A stretch of 64,000 nucleotides of DNA from Rhodovulum euryhalinum (GCF_004342445.1 NZ_SLWW01000001.1:124001-188000); one strand, 5' to 3'; shown: positions 35,076-44,801, counted from the first letter of the stretch. The notes: generated by a model from the letters alone, not told the origin. Program-made: numbers and translations.

Positions 35076-35768
35076 TCAGACGCCGAGGAAACGGTCGGCC
35101 AGGCCCCGGGTCATCGCGGCCATCGGCCCGGCCCATTCGGTGCGGCCCTTCTCCAGGATCACCGCCCGGTCGGCCACCTGCACCAGTTCCTTGAGCGACT
35201 TGTCGACCACCAGGATCGACAGCCCGGTCTCGGCCTTCAGCGCGCGGATCGCCGCCCAGATCTCGGCCCGGATCAGCGGCGCCAGCCCCTCGGTCGCCTC
35301 GTCGAGGATCAGAAGCCGCGGGTTCGTCATCAGCGCCCGGCCGATCACCAGCATCTGCTGCTCGCCCCCCGACAGCGTGGCCGCATCCTGCCCCCGCCGC
35401 TCGGCCAGCCGGGGGAACAGCACGTGCACGCGGGCCAGGTCCCACGGGCCGGGGCGGGCGGCGGCGATCAGGTTTTCCTCGACGTTCAGCCCCCGGAAGG
35501 CACGGCGCCCCTCGGGGACCAGCCCCAACCCCAGCCGGGCCGCACGATGGGCCTGCATCCCCTCTAGCGCCTGCCCGGCAAATCGGATGGCCCCCTCGCG
35601 ATGCGGGATCAGCCGGGTCAGCGCCCGGATCGTCGTGGTCTTGCCCATCCCGTTGCGGCCCATCAGCGCCACGACCTCGCCCTCGGCAACGTCCAGATCG
35701 ACCCCGAACAGGGCCTGGCTGTGGCCGTAGAAGGCAGTAACGCCCCGCATCTCCAGCAGCGCGGTCAT
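35076..35768 (-). CDS. livF: Branched-chain amino acid ABC transporter ATPase LivF
   Basis: 230 residues. Walker A is GRNGMGKTT near residue 38, the signature is LSGGEQQML, and Walker B is LLILDEATEGLAP. LivF-type patterns include HRAARLGLGLVPEGRRAF. With LivG it powers the LivHM importer. The ATG at 35768 overlaps the livG stop (ATGA). The substrate could be a branched-chain amino acid, an amide, urea or a related compound. Confidence 0.94.
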   Translation of the reverse strand: MTALLEMRGVTAFYGHSQALFGVDLDVAEGEVVALMGRNGMGKTTTIRALTRLIPHREGAIRFAGQALEGMQAHRAARLGLGLVPEGRRAFRGLNVEENLIAAARPGPWDLARVHVLFPRLAERRGQDAATLSGGEQQMLVIGRALMTNPRLLILDEATEGLAPLIRAEIWAAIRALKAETGLSILVVDKSLKELVQVADRAVILEKGRTEWAGPMAAMTRGLADRFLGV

Positions 35769-36520
35769 TCCAGCATTTCCTCGCCCAGATAGGCGCGGCG
35801 CACCTCCGGATCTGTCCGGATCTCGGCCACGGTGCCGCTGGCGATGATGCGTCCCGAGACCAGCACGCTGACCCGGTCGGCCAGCGCGAAGACCGCGTCC
35901 ATGTCGTGCTCGACCAGCAGGATCGGCGCCTCGTGACGCAGGTCGTCCAGCAGCGCCGTCATCTCGCGCGCGCCATCCGGACCCATCCCCGCCATCGGCT
36001 CGTCCAGCACGAAGGCGCGGGGGGCAAGCGCCAGCGCCATCGCCAGTTCCAGCCGCCGCCGTTCGCCATGCGCCAGATCGCCCGCCGGGATCGTCCGCCG
36101 GTCCGACAGGCCCACGCGCGCGATATGCGCCTCGGCCGCCCCGCGCAGTGCCGCGTCGGCCAATGCGGGCCGGAAAAAGCCGAAGCTCTGCCCCCGCGCG
36201 CCCTGAACGGCAAGGACCGCGTTCTGCAACACCGTCAGGTCCGCCGCCACCGCCGAGACCTGGAAACTGCGGGCAAGCCCGGCGCGGGCGCGGACGGCCG
36301 CGTCCGCCGCGGTGACGTCGCGGCCCGCCAGCCGGACCTGCCCGGCATCCGGTTTCAGGGTGCCCGCGATCAACCCGATCAGCGTGGACTTGCCCGCCCC
36401 GTTCGGCCCGATCAGCGCGTGGATTTCGCCGGGGCAAAGCGTCAGCGAGACGCCGTCCGTTGCCCTGAGCGCGCCAAAGGACAATTGCAGGTTCCGAACC
36501 TCCAGCACCGGCTCAGTCAT
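35765..36520 (-). CDS. livG: Branched-chain amino acid ABC transporter ATPase LivG
   Basis: About 251 residues from the ATG at 36520 (GAGG seven bases upstream). Walker A GPNGAGKST near residue 37, Walker B RAFVLDEPMAGMGPDG, and the LivG-specific insert (RARAGLARSFQVSA). The start overlaps the livM end by eight bases and the stop overlaps livF. Cytoplasmic ATPase of the Liv-type importer. Confidence 0.94.
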   Translation of the reverse strand: MTEPVLEVRNLQLSFGALRATDGVSLTLCPGEIHALIGPNGAGKSTLIGLIAGTLKPDAGQVRLAGRDVTAADAAVRARAGLARSFQVSAVAADLTVLQNAVLAVQGARGQSFGFFRPALADAALRGAAEAHIARVGLSDRRTIPAGDLAHGERRRLELAMALALAPRAFVLDEPMAGMGPDGAREMTALLDDLRHEAPILLVEHDMDAVFALADRVSVLVSGRIIASGTVAEIRTDPEVRRAYLGEEMLE

Positions 36521-37496
36521 GGGCGACCTCACGCCCGGCTATCGTGCCGATCAGCCCGCCACGTGCGAAAAGGACAATTCCCAGAAGGGCGAGGCCCAGG
36601 AAAAGCTTCCAGTATTCGCTGAAACCACCCAGCCAATGTTCGAGAAGGATAAACAGCGCCGCCCCCGCAACCGGTCCGAACAGCCGCGCCACACCGCCGA
36701 GGATGACAAAAACCATGATCTCGCCCGAGGTCTGCCAGCTCAGCATCGCTGGGCTGACGAAGCGGTTGAGATCGGCAAACAGCGCCCCCGCAAGTCCCGT
36801 GATCGCCCCCGAGATGACAAAGGCCGTCAGCTTGACTGAATAGGGCCGGATGCCCAGCGCGGCGCTGCGCAGGGGGTTCTGCCGCGCACCCGCCAGCGCA
36901 AGACCAAAGCGCGACCGGGCCAGGACGCGCGAGAAAAGAAGCGCCACCATCAGCACGCCGTAGCACAACGCAAAGAACTGCAGGGGCTCGAGCGTGTTGA
37001 GCCCGGGAAAGCCGTTGCGAACATAGATCGACAGGCCGTCCTCGCCGCCATAGGCGGGCCAGGAGATCGCGAAATAGTAAAGCATCTGCCCGAAGGCGAG
37101 CGTGATCATGATGAAGTAGACGCCACTGGTGCGCAGCGACAGCGCCCCGATCGCCAGCGCCGCCAAACCTCCCGCAAGGGTCGCGGCCAGCCAGATGATC
37201 GGCATGGACTTGGTGCCCGCGACCTCGACCGGCCAGGTCATCAGCGGCTCGTAGGCCTGCACCGGCGCGGCCAGCACCGCCATCGCATAGCCGCCGATGC
37301 CAAAGAAGGCGGCATGGCCAAGCGACACCATCCCGCCCAGCCCCAGCGCGATGTTCAGTCCCACGCCCGCCAGCGCGAGAATCGCGACCTTGGTCGCCAG
37401 CGTGATGACAAACGGCTCGCCCATCGCCTGCGCGGCCAGCGGCACGGCAAGCAGCGCGATCGCGATCGCCGCGTTCAGAATGGCCTCGCGCCGCAT
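36513..37496 (-). CDS. livM: Branched-chain amino acid ABC transporter permease LivM
   Basis: 327 residues from the ATG at 37496, one base after the livH stop. About ten hydrophobic helices. LivM patterns: GLNIALGLGGMVSLGHAAFFGIGGYA and ALSLRTSGVYFIMITLAFGQM. It forms the inner-membrane channel with LivH. Part of the livK-livH-livM-livG-livF run on the minus strand. Confidence 0.93.
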   Translation of the reverse strand: MRREAILNAAIAIALLAVPLAAQAMGEPFVITLATKVAILALAGVGLNIALGLGGMVSLGHAAFFGIGGYAMAVLAAPVQAYEPLMTWPVEVAGTKSMPIIWLAATLAGGLAALAIGALSLRTSGVYFIMITLAFGQMLYYFAISWPAYGGEDGLSIYVRNGFPGLNTLEPLQFFALCYGVLMVALLFSRVLARSRFGLALAGARQNPLRSAALGIRPYSVKLTAFVISGAITGLAGALFADLNRFVSPAMLSWQTSGEIMVFVILGGVARLFGPVAGAALFILLEHWLGGFSEYWKLFLGLALLGIVLFARGGLIGTIAGREVAHD

Positions 37497-37497
37497 C

Positions 37498-38415
37498 TCA
37501 GGCGCGACCAAAAAGGCCGCCGGGGCGAACCACCAGCACACCTGCCATCAGGATGTAGATCAGCATCGACGCCAGCGCCGCACCGACCGTCGTGGCCTGC
37601 GAGGGCGGCATGAAGGCGCCGAACAGAACCGGCAGCAGGAACCGACCCAGCGTGTCTGTCAGCCCCACCAGAATCGCGCCCACGAGCGCGCCCTTGATCG
37701 ACCCGATGCCCCCGATCACGATCACCACGAAGGCGAGGATCAGCACGGGCTCGCCCATGCCGACCTGCACCGATTGCAGCGCGCCGACCAGCGCGCCCGC
37801 CAGCCCCGCAAGGGCCGCCCCCAGTGCGAAGACGATGGTGTAAAGCCGCGAGATGTCGACGCCGAGGGCGGCGATCATCTCGCGGTCGGCCTCGCCCGCC
37901 CGGATCCGGATGCCCAGCCGCGTGCGCCCGATCAGCCAGAACAGCCCCCCGGCGATGGCCAGCCCGATACCGATCAACACCAGCCGGTAAAGCGGATAGT
38001 CGATCCCGCCGGGCAGCGTGACCGGCCCGGCCAGCGCGGGCGGAATGTCGAGATAGAGCGGGAACGACCCGAACAGCCAGCGCGTGCCTTCCGAGAACAC
38101 AAGGATCAGCGCGAAGGTCGCCAGCACCTGGTCGAGATGGTCGCGCGCATAGAGCCTGCGAATGACCGTAAGTTCCACGATGGCGCCCGCGGCGGCCGCG
38201 GCGGCAAGGCTGGCCGCCAGCCCCAGCCAGAAACTGCCGGTGGCCGCGGCGACGGACGCGCAGGCGAAGGCGCCCACCATGAACAGCGCGCCGTGGGCGA
38301 GGTTGATCAGCCCCATCACGCCGAAGACCAGCGTCAGCCCCGCCGCCATCAGGAACAGCATGACGCCGTATTGCAGGCCGTTCAGAACCTGCTCGATCAA
38401 CAGCATGGCGGACAA
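37498..38415 (-). CDS. livH: Branched-chain amino acid ABC transporter permease LivH
   Basis: 305 residues from a TTG at 38415 with GGAG seven bases upstream; an ATG at 38406 is an alternative. LivH patterns are MLLIEQVLNGLQYGVMLFL, GLINLAHGALFMVGAF and ALGVDISRLYTIVFALGAALAG. Integral membrane channel subunit. Separated from livK by 48 bases holding a strong hairpin. Confidence 0.93.
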   Translation of the reverse strand: MSAMLLIEQVLNGLQYGVMLFLMAAGLTLVFGVMGLINLAHGALFMVGAFACASVAAATGSFWLGLAASLAAAAAAGAIVELTVIRRLYARDHLDQVLATFALILVFSEGTRWLFGSFPLYLDIPPALAGPVTLPGGIDYPLYRLVLIGIGLAIAGGLFWLIGRTRLGIRIRAGEADREMIAALGVDISRLYTIVFALGAALAGLAGALVGALQSVQVGMGEPVLILAFVVIVIGGIGSIKGALVGAILVGLTDTLGRFLLPVLFGAFMPPSQATTVGAALASMLIYILMAGVLVVRPGGLFGRA

Positions 38416-38430
38416 CGGGCGGCTCCTTGC

Positions 38431-38457
38431 CGGGCGGGCGTCAGGGATGCCCGCCCG
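38431..38457 (-). terminator. Intercistronic hairpin between livK and livH
   Basis: CGGGCGGGC and GCCCGCCCG form a perfect nine-base stem in the short gap between livK and livH. Hairpins here commonly attenuate or stabilise, so that the binding protein is made in excess over the membrane subunits. No T run follows. Confidence 0.5.
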
Positions 38458-38463
38458 CGCGGC

Positions 38464-39603
38464 TTACATCTTGCACTCGTCCTCGTAGGCGTGGCCGCGA
38501 TCCTCGATCGCGACACCGACGATGCGGTTGGTCAGGATGTCGCCGTCCCGCACCACCTCGCGGACATAGAGATCCTGGATCGGGTGCTGCGAGGCGTTGA
38601 AGGCGAATTCGCCACGGACGGAGTCGAAATCGGCCTCGCGCAGCGCGGCACGGAAGGCGTCCGCATCCGTGACGCTGGCCTTGCCCATCGCCGACAGCAG
38701 CAGGTTCGCGGTGTCGTAGCCATAGGCGGCATAGACCGAAGGCAGCCTTCCATATTCCTCGGCGAAACCGGCGACGAAGGCGGCGTTGGCCGCATTGTCC
38801 AGATCGGGCGACCAGTTCGCACCGTTCAGCACGCCCACGGCCGCATCCCCCATCGCCTGGATGATCGACTGGTCAAAGCTGAAGGCCGGGCCGATCAGTT
38901 GCAGGCCGACGCCGGAATCGGCGTATTGCTTGACGAAGGAAATCCCCATCCCCCCCGGCAGGAAGATGAAGACGCCATCGGCGCCGGAGGCGCGGATCTG
39001 CGCGATCTCGCCCGCATAGTCGGTTTGGCCAAGCTGGGTATAGACCTCGCCCACCACCTCGCCCTCGTAGAACCGCTTGAAGCCCGCCAGCGAATCCTGC
39101 CCGGCGGGGTAGTTCGGCGCCATGATGAACGCCTTGGTGATGCCGGCCTTGGCAGCATAGGCTCCCGCGGCCTCGTGCAGGTTGTCGTTCTGGTAGCTGA
39201 CCGAGAAATAGTTCGGGTTGCAGCCCTTGCCCGCCAGCGCGGACGGGGCGGCATTGGTCGAGAGGTAGAACTTGCCCTGCGCGGTCGCGGCGGGCACCAC
39301 CGCCATGGCAAGGTTCGACCAGACGATGCCGGTCAGCAGGTCCACCTTTTCGGACTGAATCATCTTGTCGGCGATCTGTACCGCGATGTCGGGCTTTTGC
39401 TGATCGTCCTCGATCACGACCTCCAGGTCGGGGTTGCCCGCCCGTTTCACCGCCAGCATGAAGCCGTCGCGGGTGTCGATCCCTAGGCTTGCGCCGCCGC
39501 CCGACAGCGTGGTGATCATGCCCACCTTGACAGGCTCGGCCTGGGCCATCCCTGCCATCGCCAGGGCGGCAGCCGCCACCAGAAGGCTCTTGCTCGCGTT
39601 CAT
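38464..39603 (-). CDS. livK: Branched-chain amino acid ABC transporter substrate-binding protein
   Basis: 379 residues with a signal peptide ending MAGMAQA. The mature part begins EPVKVGMITTLSGGGASLGID, the usual periplasmic-binding-protein type 1 opening, and contains WSNLAMAVVPAATAQGKFYLSTNAAPSAL. It binds an amino-acid-like ligand in the periplasm. Some homologues in this group bind urea or amides; the ligand is not readable here. First gene of livKHMGF. Confidence 0.92.
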   Translation of the reverse strand: MNASKSLLVAAAALAMAGMAQAEPVKVGMITTLSGGGASLGIDTRDGFMLAVKRAGNPDLEVVIEDDQQKPDIAVQIADKMIQSEKVDLLTGIVWSNLAMAVVPAATAQGKFYLSTNAAPSALAGKGCNPNYFSVSYQNDNLHEAAGAYAAKAGITKAFIMAPNYPAGQDSLAGFKRFYEGEVVGEVYTQLGQTDYAGEIAQIRASGADGVFIFLPGGMGISFVKQYADSGVGLQLIGPAFSFDQSIIQAMGDAAVGVLNGANWSPDLDNAANAAFVAGFAEEYGRLPSVYAAYGYDTANLLLSAMGKASVTDADAFRAALREADFDSVRGEFAFNASQHPIQDLYVREVVRDGDILTNRIVGVAIEDRGHAYEDECKM

Positions 39604-39797
39604 CTTCCTCTCCCTTCGGTGTTTTTGGGCGGCGTCAGGGGCGCCCCTTGCGGATTGCGGGCATGCTATGCCGTGCGGCGCGCGGCCCGCAAGCGGCGAA
39701 TCCGCGCTTTGGCCCTGTCCTTTCGGGCAGGAACGGCGCGCCCTTTACAGGGGGCAGGGCGAGGGCCATTCTGCCGCCAAAGGGCAGGACGGAACGC

Positions 39798-40661
39798 ATG
39801 GCCGAAGCGGGCGAAACGCTCTTTCTGGTGCGCACGCAGGGCTTTGGCCCCATGGCGCGGCTGCTGGCCGAACGGCTGGCGGCAACCGGTGTGCCGGTGG
39901 TGGCCGTAGTGGACGAACGTGGCGGCACCGCCGATACCGCCCCCTTTGACAAGATCGTGCTGGACGAGGCGCGGCTGGCGGGAATGGGGCTGGCGCCGCT
40001 GCCCGCCAACTGGGGCTGGCTGTGCGGCGATCTGTGCTACTACCTTGCCAGCCAGGATCGGCCGGGCTTTGCCCGTTATGCCCTTGTCGAGTCGGATGTC
40101 TTCCTGCCCGAGGCAGGGGCGGCGCCGCTGGTGACGGCGCTTGCCAAGCATCCGGCCCCGGCAATCGCCGCGCAACTGGGCGCCTCGGATCGGCGGCGAC
40201 GGTATTCCCGCGGGCTTGCCCGCTTCGGGCTCGACCCAGCCTGGGGCTGCATCTTCCCGCTCAGCCGCGTCAGCGATGCAGTGGTCGCGGCGATGCGGGC
40301 GTTTCGTTCGGAACAGTTGCGCACCGCGCCCGGCGAACGGCTGAACGACGAGGCGATCCTGGCGGGCGCGGTGCAGCGGCACGGTTTCTCCTGGGCACGG
40401 CTCGAAGACGTGGTGCCGGACCAGGTGCCCCCCCTGACCTTTGATACGAACCCCCCGCATCTGCTCGAAACCGTCGCGGCCGATCCCGCGGAGCGTCGGC
40501 TGTTCCACCCCGTCGTGCCCTTCGAAACGGTGCTCGGACGGGTGCGATCGGGCGAGAAGGCCTATTCGCGCCACCGTTTGCGCCGCGTGTTGCGAACGGT
40601 CTCGGGGCCGATGCACGACGCGCTCCTTGCTGCGCTCGACGCGGCCGAGGCGACACCATGA
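39798..40661 (+). CDS. Conserved hypothetical protein in a glycan-related cluster
   Basis: 287 residues from the ATG at 39798 (GGAACGC upstream). The first 100 residues alternate strands and helices, with PMARLLAERLAATGVPVVAVVDER near 13-36 like a nucleotide-sugar-binding beta-alpha unit, then CGDLCYYLASQDRPGFARYALVESDVFLP. The ESD near residue 100 could be a DxD-like element. I cannot place it in a family. Its stop overlaps the FkbM methyltransferase start (ATGA), and glycosyltransferases follow downstream. A role in surface-glycan modification is inference only. Confidence 0.7.
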   Translation: MAEAGETLFLVRTQGFGPMARLLAERLAATGVPVVAVVDERGGTADTAPFDKIVLDEARLAGMGLAPLPANWGWLCGDLCYYLASQDRPGFARYALVESDVFLPEAGAAPLVTALAKHPAPAIAAQLGASDRRRRYSRGLARFGLDPAWGCIFPLSRVSDAVVAAMRAFRSEQLRTAPGERLNDEAILAGAVQRHGFSWARLEDVVPDQVPPLTFDTNPPHLLETVAADPAERRLFHPVVPFETVLGRVRSGEKAYSRHRLRRVLRTVSGPMHDALLAALDAAEATP

Positions 40662-41542
40662 GCCGGGGACGCGACGCCCGGCGGACAGGGGCGCTGATCG
40701 CCGCCCTCGCCCCCGAACGGCGCCTTCGAATCCTTGACGTGGGCGCCAACCCGCTGATCGAAGGCGAGGTGAGCTACCGCAAGCTGCTCGACCTCGGCCA
40801 TGCCGAGGTGGTCGGTTTCGAGCCGCAGCCCGATGCGCTGGCGGCACTCAACGCACGCAAGTCCCAGGCCGAAACCTACCTGCCCCACGTGCTGGGCGAC
40901 GGCAGCCGGCAAGTCCTGCATCTGACCCGTGCGCCGGGGTTCACCTCGGTCTATCCCGCCGATCCCGACAGCGCGCGTCTTCTGGGCTTCGCCGACGGCA
41001 TGGCCGAGATCGGCGCCACCGCTGTCGAAACCCGGCGGCTGGACGATCTTCCACAAGTGCCGCGGGTCGATTTCCTGAAGATCGACGTGCAAGGCAGCGA
41101 ACGCGCCATCCTCGCCCACGGGCGCGACCGGCTGGCCGAGGCGATCGCGGTGCAGACCGAGGTGCGGATGTTCCAGATCTACCGGGGCGAGCCCAGCCAT
41201 GGCGATCTCGAGACCGAACTGGCGGCGCAGGGGTTCCGCTTCCTGCGCTTTGCCACGCTGAAACACGTGGCCCTGTCGCGGCGGCGCCATGCCAGACGGC
41301 TGAAGCGGGCCGAATTTGCCCAGGCCGTGGACGGCGATGCCTTTTTCGTGCGGGATCTCAGGGGCGCGGGCGAGTGGTCGGACGAGGCGCTGAAACGGCT
41401 GGCGATCCTCGCTGACGGGGTGATGGACTGCCCGGATCTGGCGCTTTTTGCGCTGGACCTGCTGGAAACCCGCGGCTGCATCGGCGGCACGGTGATCGAC
41501 GACTACCTGACCGCCTTGCCCGCCGCGCGGCTGCGGGGCTGA
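40658..41542 (+). CDS. FkbM family methyltransferase
   Basis: 294 residues. The SAM-binding motif I is RILDVGANPLIEGE near residues 25-38, and motif post-I is VVGFEPQPDAL. FkbM-specific VDFLKIDVQGSERAIL lies near 135-150. It methylates an OH group, often of a glycan or polyketide. The ATG overlaps the stop of the preceding unknown gene. Convergent with the DXD glycosyltransferase. Confidence 0.9.
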   Translation: MSRGRDARRTGALIAALAPERRLRILDVGANPLIEGEVSYRKLLDLGHAEVVGFEPQPDALAALNARKSQAETYLPHVLGDGSRQVLHLTRAPGFTSVYPADPDSARLLGFADGMAEIGATAVETRRLDDLPQVPRVDFLKIDVQGSERAILAHGRDRLAEAIAVQTEVRMFQIYRGEPSHGDLETELAAQGFRFLRFATLKHVALSRRRHARRLKRAEFAQAVDGDAFFVRDLRGAGEWSDEALKRLAILADGVMDCPDLALFALDLLETRGCIGGTVIDDYLTALPAARLRG

Positions 41543-41548
41543 GGCGGG

Positions 41549-42406
41549 TCAGTCGTCATCGCCCTCGTCATTCGCCCCCCCGCGCGGGGACGGCAAGGGC
41601 GCGCGGGCAGGGTCGATCCCGTGCCTGGTCAGAAGCCGGCCGAGGAAACTCTTCGGATGCGGCGCGCCGCCCTCCTTTTGCACCAGCCGCGCGCGCATGC
41701 GCCGGCCGTAAAGGTGGACCGAAACCGTGTTCCCGGTGACCCAGGGCGAGACATCGAGATTGCGTTTCAGCATCTTGCCCCGGTCACGGAAGGAGAACGG
41801 ATAAAGTACCTCTTGCGGAAAGGCATGGCGCGCCTCGCCTGTCTCGTGCAGGAAATGGGTGACGGCATGCGGGCCCCAGACGCCCCAGGGCATCTCACTC
41901 GCATGCACCGGGGTGCCAGCGGCGCGTTTTCCCTCCAGTTCACTCACGTAGTCTGGCCCATACCAGGGCGGGATGGCGAATTCGTCGCGGGTGAAGGCCA
42001 GAAGGGCGGCCAGCGCCGGGCTGTCGGCGGGCAGGCCGAGGACGCCGCCATTGATGTACCTGTCGGATTCCCAGCCGTAGAAATGCCCCGTCTCCGTCCG
42101 GAAGGGTCGCAGGCAATAGGCGTCGGTATCGGCCCAGATCGTTTCACGGCTCTTAGCGAGCATCCGGTAGCGGAACAGGTCCGAGTGCAGCGCGGGGCTG
42201 CCAGTGCGCTGGTGGGTCAGAAAACCCGTGCGGGGCAGGATGTCGCCCGCGTCGGCCAACTCGATCCCTTCGGGCACGTTTTCAAGCGGCCCGTAATGGT
42301 AAAGCACAAGCCTGTGCCCCGCATCGACAAAGGATTTCAGGCACAGCTGTTCGAGAAAGCTGAGCGGCCCCTCGATCCAGAGGGCGGCGATCGTCGGAAG
42401 GCTCAT
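41549..42406 (-). CDS. Glycosyltransferase with DXD motif (GT32/capsule-type)
   Basis: About 285 residues from the ATG at 42406. SPALHSDLFRYRMLAKSRETIWADTDAY (about 68-95) carries the metal-binding DxD and the typical preceding S-D-x-x-R, as in GT32/alpha-1,4-type transferases; a later SVHLYGRRMRARL segment follows. Soluble with no signal peptide. Likely builds a surface glycan. An in-frame extension to 42475 is possible but has weak composition. Confidence 0.82.
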   Translation of the reverse strand: MSLPTIAALWIEGPLSFLEQLCLKSFVDAGHRLVLYHYGPLENVPEGIELADAGDILPRTGFLTHQRTGSPALHSDLFRYRMLAKSRETIWADTDAYCLRPFRTETGHFYGWESDRYINGGVLGLPADSPALAALLAFTRDEFAIPPWYGPDYVSELEGKRAAGTPVHASEMPWGVWGPHAVTHFLHETGEARHAFPQEVLYPFSFRDRGKMLKRNLDVSPWVTGNTVSVHLYGRRMRARLVQKEGGAPHPKSFLGRLLTRHGIDPARAPLPSPRGGANDEGDDD

Positions 42407-42529
42407 CTGCACTGGTCCCGTGGGGATATGCCCCGTTTTCCCGAAGTTATGGGGCGGGCCTGTGCCGCGCCGCAACCGCCGTGACGGCCCCGACCGCGCA
42501 TTTCGCGCCAGCGTTGCCTGCCTGCGGCG

Positions 42530-44797
42530 TCAGTGCGCGGTCTCGCCCCGGTCGACGGTGAAGAGAAAGTCCGGGGCGGGGTCGGCGCGCACCACCTCGT
42601 CGGGGATACATTCCGGACCGGCAAGAAACACGTTCGCCCCGAAATGGCGATGCATCAGCGACAGCCTTTCCATGCGCCATCCGGTCAGTTCGGCAAGGAA
42701 GGCGGCTTGATCGGGCCGCGCCTTCAGCTCGTCGATCCTGGCCCTGTGGGCCGCAACGCAGGCACTGTGCGCCGCGGCAATCCCCGGGTCAGCCAGCAGG
42801 CGGGCGCGCTCGGCCTGCATCGCGGGGATCATGCGCTGGATGGACAGATCCTCTTCGGCGTTGTTGTTCATCCGGAACCAGTAGGCCAGCCCCTGATCCC
42901 GGTCGACATGGTTCACCCGGCCACGGTCGCGTTTCACGAGGAAGCTTTCGGCCGACCTCACCGCGTAGTGATTGAGTTGCACGAGGTCATAGCCCACCGT
43001 CGCCGCCGTCGAGCGCCAGGCATTGCGATACATCCCGGGCGGCATGGGCGCCCCCGAGCCGTTCACCCAGGCGATCCGGTCCCAGAGCTGCGGGTTCAGC
43101 CCCTTGGGCCGGTGAACGCCCAGCTTGCGGAACAGGCCGATATTGCGGAACAGCGTCTTGAACCCCCAGGCCTGATGCGGCTTGCGCGTCATCTCGGGGG
43201 CACAGCGGGTGAATTGCGCGATCACCGGGGTGTCGGCAAAGTCGTGGATGTCGGAATTGCCGAACAGCCGCCAAGTGCACGAGACCATGTTGGCATCCGC
43301 CACCGCCGCGAACAGCGCGTTCAGCGTGCCGTCGCCCGTCCTGATATTGATGTATTCGTCCACATCCATGCAGATCAGCCAGTCGGCGCCCCGGATCAGG
43401 GGCTCGGCCTCGGCGGCCTGCAACGCGGCATGCTGGGGCTTCAGGCCCATGCCGCGATACGGGTTGTCGCGATGCTGGACCAGGCCCTTCGCCTGCAGAA
43501 GGTTCAGCATCGTATCGGTGCCGTCGGTGCAGTCGTTGGTGTAGATCAGGAAATCGTCGACCCCGATCGCCCGGTGATAGGCCAGCCAGTCGAGGATGAA
43601 GGGGCCCTCGTTCTTCATCGTGGTGACGATGGCGGTGCGGGTTGCGGCCGGGTCGATGCGCGGCGGCGCGATCTCCGGTATCCGCACCGGCGCCTTGCCG
43701 AACCAGGTCTCGGCCAGCATCAGCAGCGCCGGATCCTCGACAAGGCTAGTCTTGGGCACGATCTGCGACACCGGATGGCCGTGATGGCGAAGCCCCATGC
43801 AGCGGTAGAAAGGCGCCGTGTCCTCGGGGCGCGGCCCGGTGCCCACGATGCGGACCATCCGCCAGACCGCGTCCGCCCCGGCGCAGGCCGGGGCCACGCA
43901 CCAGCGTCGAGCCGTCCGGGGGGTGTCGAACTGCACGCAAAGATGGTCGGCGAAGCCGGGCGCGTCGGGATCGCGCGGCCGCCAGGGAAAGGCGTGCCGA
44001 CCGATCAGCGACAGCGTGCCCGACGGCGCGGCCGCGGCACGGTCAAAGACCGACGGGCCATCCGCGGGCGCAAGCAGGTCGTAAAGCTCGATGTTGGCGA
44101 CCGCGCGGGCCTCGTCCAGAAAGGCGTGGCGCAACCATTCGTAGAGCTGAAGCTCGCCCGGCGGCGCGGTCCAGGGATCGGGTGGGGGCAGGTCCATCCG
44201 GTCCTTGCCCGGCGCCTCGGCCGCGTTGAAGGGATGGGATTCGGGCGGCAGGCCGGGCTTGCCCAGCGGCTGGTCCAGATCGACAAGCACCAGCCGTTGC
44301 AGGCCCGGGATTCCCGCCGCAACACCTTCCAGCGCATCCGCATAGGCGCCGTCGCCCCCGGGGCTGCGGTCGAGGATCAGCGCCGCCTCGGCGCCATGGG
44401 CGCGAACGTGATACTCAAGCCAGGCGCCGGTCTGTTCAACCGTCTCGCCGTTTCTCAGGGCAACAAGCGTGGCGAGCCCCGCGAACAGCGCCGTCTCGGC
44501 CGCGCGCGGCTCAATCGCGGCCTCCTGCCCGTCGATCCTGAGCACGACAGGCCCCGCATCCCCCGGGACGGCAACGCCCACCACCAGGCCGCCGCCGATC
44601 GACCGGATGTCGCGGATCGTCGACGCTGCGGCCGGACCGAACGCCGCGGGCGGAGTGCCGACGGGAAAGACCAGCCAGACGGCGCGGCCCGCCCCCTCGC
44701 GCCGGGCCACCGCGTCAAGGCAAAGCCGCTGGCCCAGCCGCCGGGCACGCAGGCTGCGGCGGATCATGCGGGGCTCGGTTTCGGGCGGGACGGGCAT
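42530..44797 (-). CDS. Tandem glycosyltransferase: degenerate N-terminal and intact C-terminal GT92/GT2-like domains
   Basis: 755 residues. The C-terminal domain (about 388-700) opens TAIVTTMKNEGPFILDWLAY, then DDFLIYTNDCTDGTDTML, the MDVDEY metal motif, and GVHRPKGLNPQLW: a full family-92/GT2-like transferase. Residues about 110-260 look like a decayed copy (NGETVEQTGAWLEYHVRAHG, then AALILDRSPGGD) without the DxD. The start follows the upstream GT by four bases. Confidence 0.82.
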   Translation of the reverse strand: MPVPPETEPRMIRRSLRARRLGQRLCLDAVARREGAGRAVWLVFPVGTPPAAFGPAAASTIRDIRSIGGGLVVGVAVPGDAGPVVLRIDGQEAAIEPRAAETALFAGLATLVALRNGETVEQTGAWLEYHVRAHGAEAALILDRSPGGDGAYADALEGVAAGIPGLQRLVLVDLDQPLGKPGLPPESHPFNAAEAPGKDRMDLPPPDPWTAPPGELQLYEWLRHAFLDEARAVANIELYDLLAPADGPSVFDRAAAAPSGTLSLIGRHAFPWRPRDPDAPGFADHLCVQFDTPRTARRWCVAPACAGADAVWRMVRIVGTGPRPEDTAPFYRCMGLRHHGHPVSQIVPKTSLVEDPALLMLAETWFGKAPVRIPEIAPPRIDPAATRTAIVTTMKNEGPFILDWLAYHRAIGVDDFLIYTNDCTDGTDTMLNLLQAKGLVQHRDNPYRGMGLKPQHAALQAAEAEPLIRGADWLICMDVDEYINIRTGDGTLNALFAAVADANMVSCTWRLFGNSDIHDFADTPVIAQFTRCAPEMTRKPHQAWGFKTLFRNIGLFRKLGVHRPKGLNPQLWDRIAWVNGSGAPMPPGMYRNAWRSTAATVGYDLVQLNHYAVRSAESFLVKRDRGRVNHVDRDQGLAYWFRMNNNAEEDLSIQRMIPAMQAERARLLADPGIAAAHSACVAAHRARIDELKARPDQAAFLAELTGWRMERLSLMHRHFGANVFLAGPECIPDEVVRADPAPDFLFTVDRGETAH

Positions 44798-44801
44798 CTT
44801 T

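Noticed and set aside
37297-39486. 729-residue plus-strand frame over livHM/livK
   Set aside because: Antisense to clearly coding liv genes, with His/Gln/Arg-rich composition.
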